A DNA stretch of 5,474 nt from Alphaproteobacteria bacterium (GTDB lineage Bacteria; Pseudomonadota; Alphaproteobacteria; Rickettsiales; RI-342), in contig JADZBT010000184.1 in the NCBI GenBank assembly GCA_020851915.1, forward strand, positions 1 to 5,474, written 5' to 3'. The notes under the pieces were generated by a model. The model saw only the letters and a program-made list of their open reading frames with translations. It did not search any database and was not told the DNA's origin. Positions 1 to 5,292 of the stretch are shown one piece after another (the stretch's first letter is position 1; every line of letters starts with the position of its first letter). The position numbers and the translations under genes are program-made.

Positions 1-2
1 AG

Positions 3-560
3 CTATCCCTGAATTTTTTTCTCAATGGTCGGGATGATGTCGTCGATGTTGTCGATGTAGGTGAAGAAGCCGCCGGTTTCCTTGGGCGCGAAGCCTTCTG
101 CGAGGATGTTGTCGGTCAGTGCTTTCAGCGGATCCCAGTAGCCCTGATGATTGAAGATGATCACCGGCTTGGTGTGCGTACGCAGCTGACGCCAGGTGAT
201 GATCTCAAAGGTTTCGTCCAGCGTGCCGAAGCCGCCGGGGAACGCGATGAATGCATCCGAGAAATAGAACATCATCTTCTTGCGTTCATGCATGGTGTCG
301 ACGTGATAGATCTCCGAGAGGCCCATAAGCTCGCCTTCGAGCTTGCGTACTGGATCGGGGAAAATGCCCACGACGTAGCCGCCATGCTCCAGCGTTGAGC
401 GTGCCACCGCGCCCATCATGCCGCTGTCGCCGCCACCATAGACAAGGCAGACATTCTTTTCAGCGAGCATTTTTCCGAAGCGCCGCGCGCTGGCCAGATG
501 TTCCTCGGATACGGCTTTCTGTGCGCCGCAGAATACGCATACGGTGGAGAGTTTTTTCAT
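3..560 (-). CDS. LOG-family nucleoside 5'-monophosphate phosphoribohydrolase
   Basis: This 185-residue cytoplasmic protein belongs to the LOG family (TIGR00730; formerly misnamed 'lysine decarboxylase'). The family hydrolyses cytokinin riboside 5'-monophosphates, or related N6-modified AMP or AMP itself, to free base and ribose 5-phosphate. Visible motifs are the N-terminal Rossmann strand VCVFCG (residues 7-12), the phosphate loop GGGDSGMMG (42-50), the HERKKMM segment (91-97) with the expected catalytic Arg93, and the hallmark PGGFGTLDE (108-116) with the expected catalytic Glu116. The length is normal for a type I LOG. The ATG is preceded by AAGGA at 566-570 with 5 bases of spacing, which supports this start. 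It is separated from the upstream rhodanese gene by 147 bases and has its own candidate promoter at 624-652, so it is probably an independent unit. The family is certain; the physiological substrate in this bacterium is not readable from the sequence. Confidence 0.93.
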   Translation of the reverse strand: MKKLSTVCVFCGAQKAVSEEHLASARRFGKMLAEKNVCLVYGGGDSGMMGAVARSTLEHGGYVVGIFPDPVRKLEGELMGLSEIYHVDTMHERKKMMFYFSDAFIAFPGGFGTLDETFEIITWRQLRTHTKPVIIFNHQGYWDPLKALTDNILAEGFAPKETGGFFTYIDNIDDIIPTIEKKIQG

Positions 561-592
561 GGGGTTCCTTAACGTGAGTGTCTGGTTTCTGA

Positions 593-682
593 ATGCCGCC
601 GGATGGCGACCGATCTCAGACTCATTAGAACGAAAATTCCCTGAGGACTCAACTTCTTTCGGATTTTAGGCGGCATCCGGCG
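593..682. repeat. long-range GC-rich inverted repeat, two overlapping registers
   Basis: Two overlapping pairings are exact. ATGCCGCC (593-600) pairs with GGCGGCAT (669-676), and CGCCGGATG (597-605) pairs with CATCCGGCG (674-682). The arms are about 70 bases apart, so they could form alternative long-range stems in RNA or be two inverted copies of a short element. The left arm can also fold locally: CGCC (597-600) pairs with GGCG (605-608). No T-run follows either arm, so it does not look like an intrinsic terminator. It lies between the end of the rhodanese gene and the LOG start and surrounds the candidate LOG promoter. Confidence 0.5.
624..652 (-). promoter_or_regulatory. candidate sigma70-type promoter for the LOG gene
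   Basis: On the minus strand TTGAGT (647-652) is followed after exactly 17 bases by TCTAAT (624-629). These match the consensus boxes at 4/6 and 5/6 positions. Transcription would begin near 617 and give a leader of about 55 bases before the LOG start codon. The -10 side lies inside the loop of the long inverted repeat at 593-682. This is a motif match by eye only. Confidence 0.42.
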
Positions 683-707
683 CGATTTCCGTACAAACGG
701 TCACTTT

Positions 708-1238
708 TTAGCGAGTGCACGCCTGATTCCATGGCATTTTTGCCATAAGTAGCGCCAGCCCGCAGAAGCCGGTCAGTCCTGCGAGGGTGAGCCCCATGCC
801 CAAGAATCCGGTGAGCAGGAAGAACAGGGGGCTGAGGAAATAGCCCAGCAGGCTGCCCAGCATCAACATCAGGCCGATGGTGAGCTGCACCTGCCGATCC
901 AGCGGAAGGAAGAACCCGCCGGAGGAGCGCAGGGGATAGCCCGCCTCTGCCCAGCTAGCAATGCCGCCTTCGAGGTTGAATATCTCAAGGGTAGGGTCTT
1001 CCGCCAGCAGCTTCTCGCAGGCCGACGTGCCGCGCCCGCCCTTTCTGCAATGGATGACCAGCTTCTTGCCAGAGCAATCGGGGAGTGATGCTTTGCTGAT
1101 GCCGGAAAGGGGGCGCAATGTTGATCCAGCGATGCTCTCTGCCTCGTATTCCGCAGGTTCGCGCACGTCGAGCAGCACGGCCTCCTGATTGTCGAGCCAT
1201 TGCTTGAGGGTTGCGGCGTTCACGGTTCGTAATGGCAT
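708..1238 (-). CDS. membrane-anchored rhodanese sulfurtransferase, YgaP-like
   Basis: This 176-residue protein joins a single rhodanese domain (about 5-103) to a C-terminal two-helix membrane domain of the DUF2892 type (about 112-172), the architecture and length of E. coli YgaP. Rhodanese marks are LLDVREPAEY (22-31), the active-site loop HCRKGGR (63-69) with the persulfide-carrying Cys64, and LEGGIASWAEAGYPL (89-103). The membrane part begins with LDRQVQ, has hydrophobic segments near 118-135 and 138-167, and ends in the typical GFCGLALLMAKMPWN. A six-residue CxxGxR loop fits sulfane-sulfur transfer between thiols. GGAGG lies 4 bases before the ATG, supporting the start. The gene lies 33 bases downstream of the ArsR-type repressor on the same strand, so the two are almost certainly one operon. 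I infer a role in receiving or passing on persulfide sulfur at the inner membrane under control of that repressor. The sulfur donor and acceptor are unknown. Confidence 0.93.
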   Translation of the reverse strand: MPLRTVNAATLKQWLDNQEAVLLDVREPAEYEAESIAGSTLRPLSGISKASLPDCSGKKLVIHCRKGGRGTSACEKLLAEDPTLEIFNLEGGIASWAEAGYPLRSSGGFFLPLDRQVQLTIGLMLMLGSLLGYFLSPLFFLLTGFLGMGLTLAGLTGFCGLALLMAKMPWNQACTR

Positions 1239-1271
1239 AGTGCCTCCAATAAATTAGAGATTATTAATGTA

Positions 1272-1580
1272 TTACTTTTTACAAAAGACCATATAGACGG
1301 TGGAGAGCAGGGCTTGCGCCTCCGTGCTGCAAATACGGTAATAGACCATCTTCCCGCGTTTTTCCGAGCGTATCAGTCCTGCCGCGCGCAGCTTTGATAA
1401 ATGCTGAGATAGGGCAGATTGTGATAAATTAACAAGTGCTTCCAGTTCGCTGACTGATTTCTCTCCGGCGACGAGGTTGCACAATATCATCAGCCGTTTG
1501 GCGTTGGCGATCTGTTTGAGGACAGCCTCCGCCCGTGCGGCGTTGCGTTGCATGATGTCGATGGATTTTGCATTCTTCAT
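1272..1580 (-). CDS. ArsR-family repressor, BigR/SqrR/YgaV-type persulfide sensor
   Basis: This 102-residue winged-helix regulator of the ArsR family has its recognition region at about 42-70 (SVSELEALVNLSQSALSQH and the following helix) and its wing near 72-82. Cys34 in LMILC and Cys100 in VYMVFC are 66 residues apart, the same spacing as the redox pair of BigR (C42/C108) and SqrR (C41/C107); E. coli YgaV also has a Cys at each end in the same setting. In that group the pair forms a disulfide or polysulfide bridge and DNA is released. The ELCVCDL-type metal site and the C-terminal His/Asp metal site of SmtB-type sensors are absent, which argues against arsenic or cadmium sensing. A third cysteine, Cys84, is additional. 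The gene is first in an operon with the rhodanese and probably represses itself and the divergent AhpD-like gene through the palindrome at 1590-1609. No Shine-Dalgarno sequence precedes the ATG, and Met10 is an alternative start. Confidence 0.9.
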   Translation of the reverse strand: MKNAKSIDIMQRNAARAEAVLKQIANAKRLMILCNLVAGEKSVSELEALVNLSQSALSQHLSKLRAAGLIRSEKRGKMVYYRICSTEAQALLSTVYMVFCKK

Positions 1581-1581
1581 G

Positions 1582-1609
1582 TTGACACCATATTAGAATG
1601 TGCTAATAT
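1582..1609 (+). promoter_or_regulatory. candidate promoter of the AhpD-like gene
   Basis: A perfect -35 box TTGACA (1582-1587) is followed after 16 bases by TAATAT (1604-1609). This -10 hexamer matches at 4/6 positions but is preceded by TGC, giving an extended -10. Transcription would start near 1616-1617, about 30 bases before the ATG at 1647. The palindromic operator covers the spacer and the -10 box, so bound repressor would block it. Confidence 0.55.
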
Positions 1610-1615
1610 TGTCAA
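1587..1615 (-). promoter_or_regulatory. candidate promoter of the repressor-rhodanese operon
   Basis: On the minus strand a perfect TTGACA (1610-1615) is followed after 17 bases by TATGGT (1587-1592), a 4/6 match to the -10 consensus. The expected transcription start is at about 1580, which is the A of the annotated ATG. The operator lies in the spacer between the boxes, so the repressor is probably autoregulated. Confidence 0.5.
1590..1609. promoter_or_regulatory. palindromic operator between divergent genes
   Basis: The arms ATATTAG (1590-1596) and CTAATAT (1603-1609) are perfect inverted repeats around the 6-base centre AATGTG. They sit between two divergent start codons, overlap both predicted promoters, and are AT-rich in a GC-rich region. 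ArsR-family dimers bind this kind of site, so I infer it is the binding site of the repressor starting at 1580. Outside the arms a second inverted pair, TTGACA (1582-1587) and TGTCAA (1610-1615), continues the symmetry with a two-base offset on the left. Confidence 0.75.
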
Positions 1616-1646
1616 TATCAATTTGTTCAGCAAAAAGTGAGGATGT

Positions 1647-2006
1647 ATGGAAAAGGATTATCTCGACATTACCCGCCGTATCTCGACGAACCTGAAGGTG
1701 CTGCGTAAGGACATCGCGGACACCATGCAGGGATTCTCTGCCATGGCGCAGGCGGCGACGAAGGACGGCGTGCTGGATAAGAAGACCAAGGAGCTGATCG
1801 CGCTGGCGATCGGCGTATCGACGCGTTGCGACGGCTGTATCGGGTTCCACAGCGAGGCGCTGGTGAAGCTCGGGGCCACGCGCGAAGAGGTCGAGGAAAC
1901 CCTTGGTATGGCTATCTACATGGGCGGCGGCCCGTCGTTGATGTATGCGGCGGACGCCATGATGGCCTACGAACAGTTCAAGGCTAAGGCCACAGCCGCC
2001 GCGTAA
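1647..2006 (+). CDS. AhpD-like protein, carboxymuconolactone decarboxylase family
   Basis: This 119-residue, all-helical cytoplasmic protein belongs to the carboxymuconolactone decarboxylase/AhpD superfamily. It keeps the complete AhpD catalytic set with identical spacing: Glu49, Cys61 and Cys64 of CDGC, and His68, matching E118, C130, C133 and H137 of Mycobacterium tuberculosis AhpD (E-x11-C-x2-C-x3-H). It should therefore act as a dithiol/disulfide redox enzyme with weak peroxidase or disulfide reductase activity, rather than as a decarboxylase. TGAGGA at 1638-1643 supports the ATG at 1647, although the spacing is short. The gene is transcribed away from the persulfide-type repressor across a shared operator, so I infer induction by the same signal, probably reactive sulfur or oxidant. 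No ahpC or peroxiredoxin gene lies in the window. It converges with the aldehyde dehydrogenase gene with only 13 bases between them. The family is secure; the substrate is inferred from context only. Confidence 0.92.
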   Translation: MEKDYLDITRRISTNLKVLRKDIADTMQGFSAMAQAATKDGVLDKKTKELIALAIGVSTRCDGCIGFHSEALVKLGATREEVEETLGMAIYMGGGPSLMYAADAMMAYEQFKAKATAAA

Positions 2007-2019
2007 CCATACTGCGTAC

Positions 2020-3864
2020 TCACTTTGTGGTCAGCATCTCGTCGGCGAGTTTTTTGGCGGCGGTGATGCTGTCCACGCGCGCGAGCAGGCGGATGTTGTT
2101 CTCCTGACGCGGGCGCATGTATTGCTCCAGGCTTTGCAGGCTTCCGGTGATGCCCACGCCGCCGTCGTCACGCCCGGCATGCACGCCGCCGGGGGAGAGA
2201 TCCTTCGGCGGGCCGTTATGGATCAGCGAGCCGAGATTGGTATGTGCGATGAAGCGGCAAAGCTCGCTCACACGCGCTTCGTCGCAATAGAAACCGCCGG
2301 AGAGGTTTTCCGTGCTCAGGTTGGTCTTGTCGATGGCGTCCTGTAGGTCGTCTACCATCTCCAGATTGGCGATGGGAGCGAACACTTCCTCGGCATGCAT
2401 CAGCTTTTTATTTTTGTCCGGCACGCCCTCCCACAGCACCAGCGCGGGTGTCATGTAATACGCGCCCGGGAAGCGGTCGGTGAGCACACGGTTGCCGCCG
2501 ATGATGGTCGCGCCCGCCTTGCGGGCGGCATCGAGGTATTTCTGCGCGGCGGTGAAACCGCCTTTGTCCATCGCGCCCACTTCCGTATCCGGATGCAGAG
2601 GATTGTCGATGGCCGCATTCTCGTTATTGGCGGAGGACTGGTAATTCGCGACCGCAAGCTGTTTGACGGCCTCATACACGTCGCGATGCACCAGCCAGCG
2701 GCGCGGCGAAGTGCAGCGTTGGCCGGAGTTGCTCTTGTTGCCTTCCGCGAGCGTGGCGACGATGGCTTCCAGCCCGCCCTCAAGGCTCGCGGCGGAGGGC
2801 ATGATGACCACCGGGTTGTTGCCCGCGAGCTCCAGAATGGTGTGTTCCATGCGCGGGTCGATCTCCTTGCGGTGCTCGCGAAAGACCTTGCCGGCCTCCT
2901 TGCCGCCGACCACGCGCAGCGTGGTGCATTCCTTCGCCCAGGATTCGATGATGTCGCGCCCGCTGACGATGCCGAAGCCGTTTTTCAGGCGTCGCACGAT
3001 GACGTCGCTTTCGAGGTCCACGCCGCCCGCCTTCGCCTTCGCCGCCCATGGATATTCGGAGAAACGCTTGGCCATCAGGTCGATGGCCTCGCCTTCCGCC
3101 AGTTTGCGGATGTAGAGGAACGACGGTGCTTTGGAGGGCACTTTGCCGATGAACCCGTTGCCGCAGACGCGGCTGCATACCACGTCCGGCACGGCCAGCG
3201 CCGCCGGGTAGTTGAAGCCGTTGGTGCTGCCGCAGATGCCGAGACCGTAGGAGCGTGAGCTCTCATAGAAATAGACGTGCGAGGCGTCCGCCGGGATATA
3301 GCGTATCTGGCTCAGGTAATAGCGCCGTCCGAGGTCGTCCATCACGAACGTGCCGGAGAGGTGGCGTCCTACGGGCGCCGAGGCCGCCCATTCGTCCCAC
3401 GCGATGGTCTTGGAGAATTCCGACCCGGCCTTGCCGACCTCCAGCGTGATGGCGAGGTCGATGGCGGCCTTGTATTTTTTGCCGACTTCCTCGGCCATGA
3501 TGCGGAAAAATTCCTGCCGTCCCTCGAGCGGCATGGAGTTCCAGAGCTTCGCGCCGCGATTCACCTTGCCGTGGATGACGTCGAATTCGGAATGGGTGGT
3601 GTTGGCGATGGCGTAGAGCGGCGCGCCGTTGATGAAGCTGCTGACGGTGGTGGCGTTCTCCGCATGCGGGTCGCGCACCGGAACGCCGCACGCCCGGAAG
3701 AACTCCCGTGCCTGCGTGCTGAATTTCTCATGGTCGCTCTCAGACCATGCAAGCAGCTTCTCGCGCAGTTGGGCGACCTGTTCCTTGTTGCGTATGTCCA
3801 TGGAGCTGTACAGGATGATGTCCTGCGCCGCCTTGCTCTTACCGGAGGGACTTGTCGAAGACAT
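2020..3864 (-). CDS. large divergent aldehyde dehydrogenase superfamily protein, ALDH7-like
   Basis: This 614-residue NAD(P)-dependent aldehyde dehydrogenase homologue is about 100 residues longer than usual. Equivalents of the key residues are visible: Asn218 in TNGFNYP (oxyanion hole), Lys241 in GFIGKVPS (cofactor), Glu345 in LELAGNNP (general base), the catalytic Cys384 in SGQRCTSPRR, and Glu493 in EEVFAP (nicotinamide ribose). ELxGNN, GQRCTxxRR and the tail with GGVGITGSLQSLEQYMR resemble the ALDH7 group (alpha-aminoadipate semialdehyde dehydrogenases), but overall similarity looks distant. It has an unassigned N-terminal extension of about 70 residues, roughly 28 extra residues between Lys241 and Glu345, and 5 extra between Glu345 and Cys384, relative to human ALDH2. 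No signal peptide or membrane segment is seen, so it is cytoplasmic. GAGGA (3871-3875) lies 6 bases before the ATG and overlaps the pyruvate kinase stop codon, so the two genes are co-transcribed. All catalytic residues are kept, so it is probably active. I do not recognise its substrate. Confidence 0.88.
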   Translation of the reverse strand: MSSTSPSGKSKAAQDIILYSSMDIRNKEQVAQLREKLLAWSESDHEKFSTQAREFFRACGVPVRDPHAENATTVSSFINGAPLYAIANTTHSEFDVIHGKVNRGAKLWNSMPLEGRQEFFRIMAEEVGKKYKAAIDLAITLEVGKAGSEFSKTIAWDEWAASAPVGRHLSGTFVMDDLGRRYYLSQIRYIPADASHVYFYESSRSYGLGICGSTNGFNYPAALAVPDVVCSRVCGNGFIGKVPSKAPSFLYIRKLAEGEAIDLMAKRFSEYPWAAKAKAGGVDLESDVIVRRLKNGFGIVSGRDIIESWAKECTTLRVVGGKEAGKVFREHRKEIDPRMEHTILELAGNNPVVIMPSAASLEGGLEAIVATLAEGNKSNSGQRCTSPRRWLVHRDVYEAVKQLAVANYQSSANNENAAIDNPLHPDTEVGAMDKGGFTAAQKYLDAARKAGATIIGGNRVLTDRFPGAYYMTPALVLWEGVPDKNKKLMHAEEVFAPIANLEMVDDLQDAIDKTNLSTENLSGGFYCDEARVSELCRFIAHTNLGSLIHNGPPKDLSPGGVHAGRDDGGVGITGSLQSLEQYMRPRQENNIRLLARVDSITAAKKLADEMLTTK

Positions 3865-3870
3865 GGGGAT

Positions 3871-3875
3871 TCCTC
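3871..3875 (-). promoter_or_regulatory. ribosome binding site overlapping the pyk stop codon
   Basis: On the minus strand GAGGA (3871-3875) lies 6 bases before the aldehyde dehydrogenase ATG (3862-3864) and shares bases with the TGA stop of pyruvate kinase (3874-3876). It fixes the aldehyde dehydrogenase start and implies translational coupling. Confidence 0.75.
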
Positions 3876-5292
3876 ACAGGGTAAGAATTTTGAGGGTGTT
3901 GGTCGTGCCGGGAACGCCGAACGGCGTACCCGCCAGCACCACGACATGCTGACCTGCTATCATGCCCAGCTGCTCTTTGGCGAAGCGTGATGCCCATTCC
4001 AGCATACGGTCGGAGTCGGTTTCGTCCGGTGACAGCACGGGGGTGATGCCCCATACCAGCGCCAGCTTGCGCGCGGTGGACAGCTCCGGCGTGATGCCGT
4101 AGATGGCGCGCGAGGAACGCTCGCGCGAGATGCCGAATGCCGTGCCGCCGCCGCGCGTGAAGGCGAAGATGGCTTCGGCATCCATCAGCCGCGCGATGTC
4201 GCGCGCCGAGGTGCACAGCGCATGCACCACCGTGGCGATGGGCTGCTTGCGGTTGGAATAGAGCTCTTCCCAATAGACCGAATCGCTCTCCACCGCGCGG
4301 ATGATGCGATCCATCATGGCGACGGCGGTTTCGGGGTGGCGGCCCACGGCGGATTCCGCCGAGAGCATCACCGCATCCACGCCCATATAGACGGCGGTGG
4401 CGACGTCGGAGGCTTCGGCGCGGGTAGGGATGGGGGTATCCACCATCGATTGCAGCATCTGCGTCGCGATGATGACCGGCTTGCCCGCGCGGCGGCAGGC
4501 ATGCACGATGCGCCGCTGCGCGCCGGGAACCTGCTCGATGGGCAGTTCCACGCCGAGGTCGCCGCGCGCGACCATCACCATGTCGGAGAGCGCCGCGATG
4601 GCGTCGATGGATTGCAGCGCGAGGGGTTTCTCGATCTTGGCCATCACCAGCGCCTTGCCCTTGATGAGCCGCTGGGCCTCGGCCACGTCGTCGGGGCTCT
4701 GCACGAAGCTGAGCGCCACGATGTCCACGCCGTGCGCCAGCGCGAATTCGAGGTCGCGGCGATCCTTGTCGGTCATGGCGGAAATGGGCAGCTGGCGCGA
4801 GGGGATGTTCACGCCCTTGCGCGACGAGAGCTTGCCCGGCACTTCCACCTTGGCGGTGGCGCGGCTGTTGTTCTCCTTGGCGGTGACGGTGAGCACGATC
4901 AGCCCGTCATCGAGCTTCAGCTCGTCGCCCGGCTGGATGGCTTCGAGGATCTCGGGGTGGGGGAGGCGGATGAGCCCGTCGCGCCCGGCCTTATCGGACA
5001 CCTCAAGTGTCACTTCCTGCCCGATACGCAGCGTGATGAAATCATCGTCGAACGTGCCGACGCGTATCTTCGGCCCCTGCAGGTCGGCGATGATGGGCAC
5101 GAAACGCCCCGATTTCTCTTCCGCCGCGCGGATAGCCTGAATGCGCTGGAGGTGTTCCTCATGCGTGCCGTGGCTAAAATTCAGCCGGAAGGCGCTGGCC
5201 CCCGCCTGTAACAGGCGCAGGATATTGCTCTTGGGGCCGACCGTCGCGATGATGCGGCAGCGGCGATTGATGGAGGCAAGGTGTTTGGACAT
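3874..5292 (-). CDS. pyk: pyruvate kinase
   Basis: This enzyme transfers phosphate from phosphoenolpyruvate to ADP in the last step of glycolysis. From the ATG at 5292 it has 472 residues, a normal length. The barrel domain (about 8-68 and 166-340) holds ATVGP, FRLNFSHG with Arg36, Lys219 and Glu221 in MAKIEK (catalytic Lys and metal ligand), Asp245 in ARGDLGVE and Thr277 in ATQML. The B domain lid runs from about 72 to 165. The C-terminal regulatory domain (about 350-472) has FTRGGGTAFGISRERS, TARKLALVWGITPV and LAGTPFGVPGTTN, a tail typical of alphaproteobacterial enzymes as I know them. A longer reading from a TTG at 5355 adds 21 residues unlike the family, so I reject it. However, the ATG has no clear Shine-Dalgarno sequence. 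The segment after ATVGP is about 4 residues shorter than usual. It is the first gene of an operon with the aldehyde dehydrogenase. No frameshift or missing catalytic residue is seen. Confidence 0.96.
   Translation of the reverse strand: MSKHLASINRRCRIIATVGPKSNILRLLQAGASAFRLNFSHGTHEEHLQRIQAIRAAEEKSGRFVPIIADLQGPKIRVGTFDDDFITLRIGQEVTLEVSDKAGRDGLIRLPHPEILEAIQPGDELKLDDGLIVLTVTAKENNSRATAKVEVPGKLSSRKGVNIPSRQLPISAMTDKDRRDLEFALAHGVDIVALSFVQSPDDVAEAQRLIKGKALVMAKIEKPLALQSIDAIAALSDMVMVARGDLGVELPIEQVPGAQRRIVHACRRAGKPVIIATQMLQSMVDTPIPTRAEASDVATAVYMGVDAVMLSAESAVGRHPETAVAMMDRIIRAVESDSVYWEELYSNRKQPIATVVHALCTSARDIARLMDAEAIFAFTRGGGTAFGISRERSSRAIYGITPELSTARKLALVWGITPVLSPDETDSDRMLEWASRFAKEQLGMIAGQHVVVLAGTPFGVPGTTNTLKILTL

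Noticed and set aside
689..709. Hairpin CCGT/ACGG followed by TTTTT on the plus strand
   Set aside because: The stem is only 4 bp and no plus-strand gene ends here; in the minus direction no T-run follows. Not a credible terminator.
1248..1265. AT-rich inverted repeat AATAA/TTATT between the repressor and rhodanese genes as a second operator
   Set aside because: The arms are 5 bases of A/T with an 8-base centre, easily expected by chance, and the adjacent GGAGG explains the spacer.
1272..1580. Arsenic or metal-responsive ArsR repressor
   Set aside because: No ELCVCDL-type motif or C-terminal metal ligands, and no ars genes nearby; the cysteine spacing fits the persulfide-sensor group instead.
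1647..2006. True 4-carboxymuconolactone decarboxylase of the protocatechuate pathway
   Set aside because: The CxxC, Glu and His set is that of AhpD, and no protocatechuate pathway gene is nearby.
2395..3258. Long open frame on the plus strand opposite the aldehyde dehydrogenase (287 codons), with others at 3277-3990
   Set aside because: Composition is that of an antisense shadow (Arg, Ala, His, Val rich), with no motif, and the opposite strand carries a conserved enzyme.
4222..5211. Long open frame on the plus strand opposite pyruvate kinase (329 codons), and a second one at 4397-5140
   Set aside because: The minus-strand pyruvate kinase is unmistakable. The plus-strand translations are His/Asp/Gly/Ala- or Ser/Arg-rich with no recognisable domain, as expected for shadows of GC-rich coding DNA.
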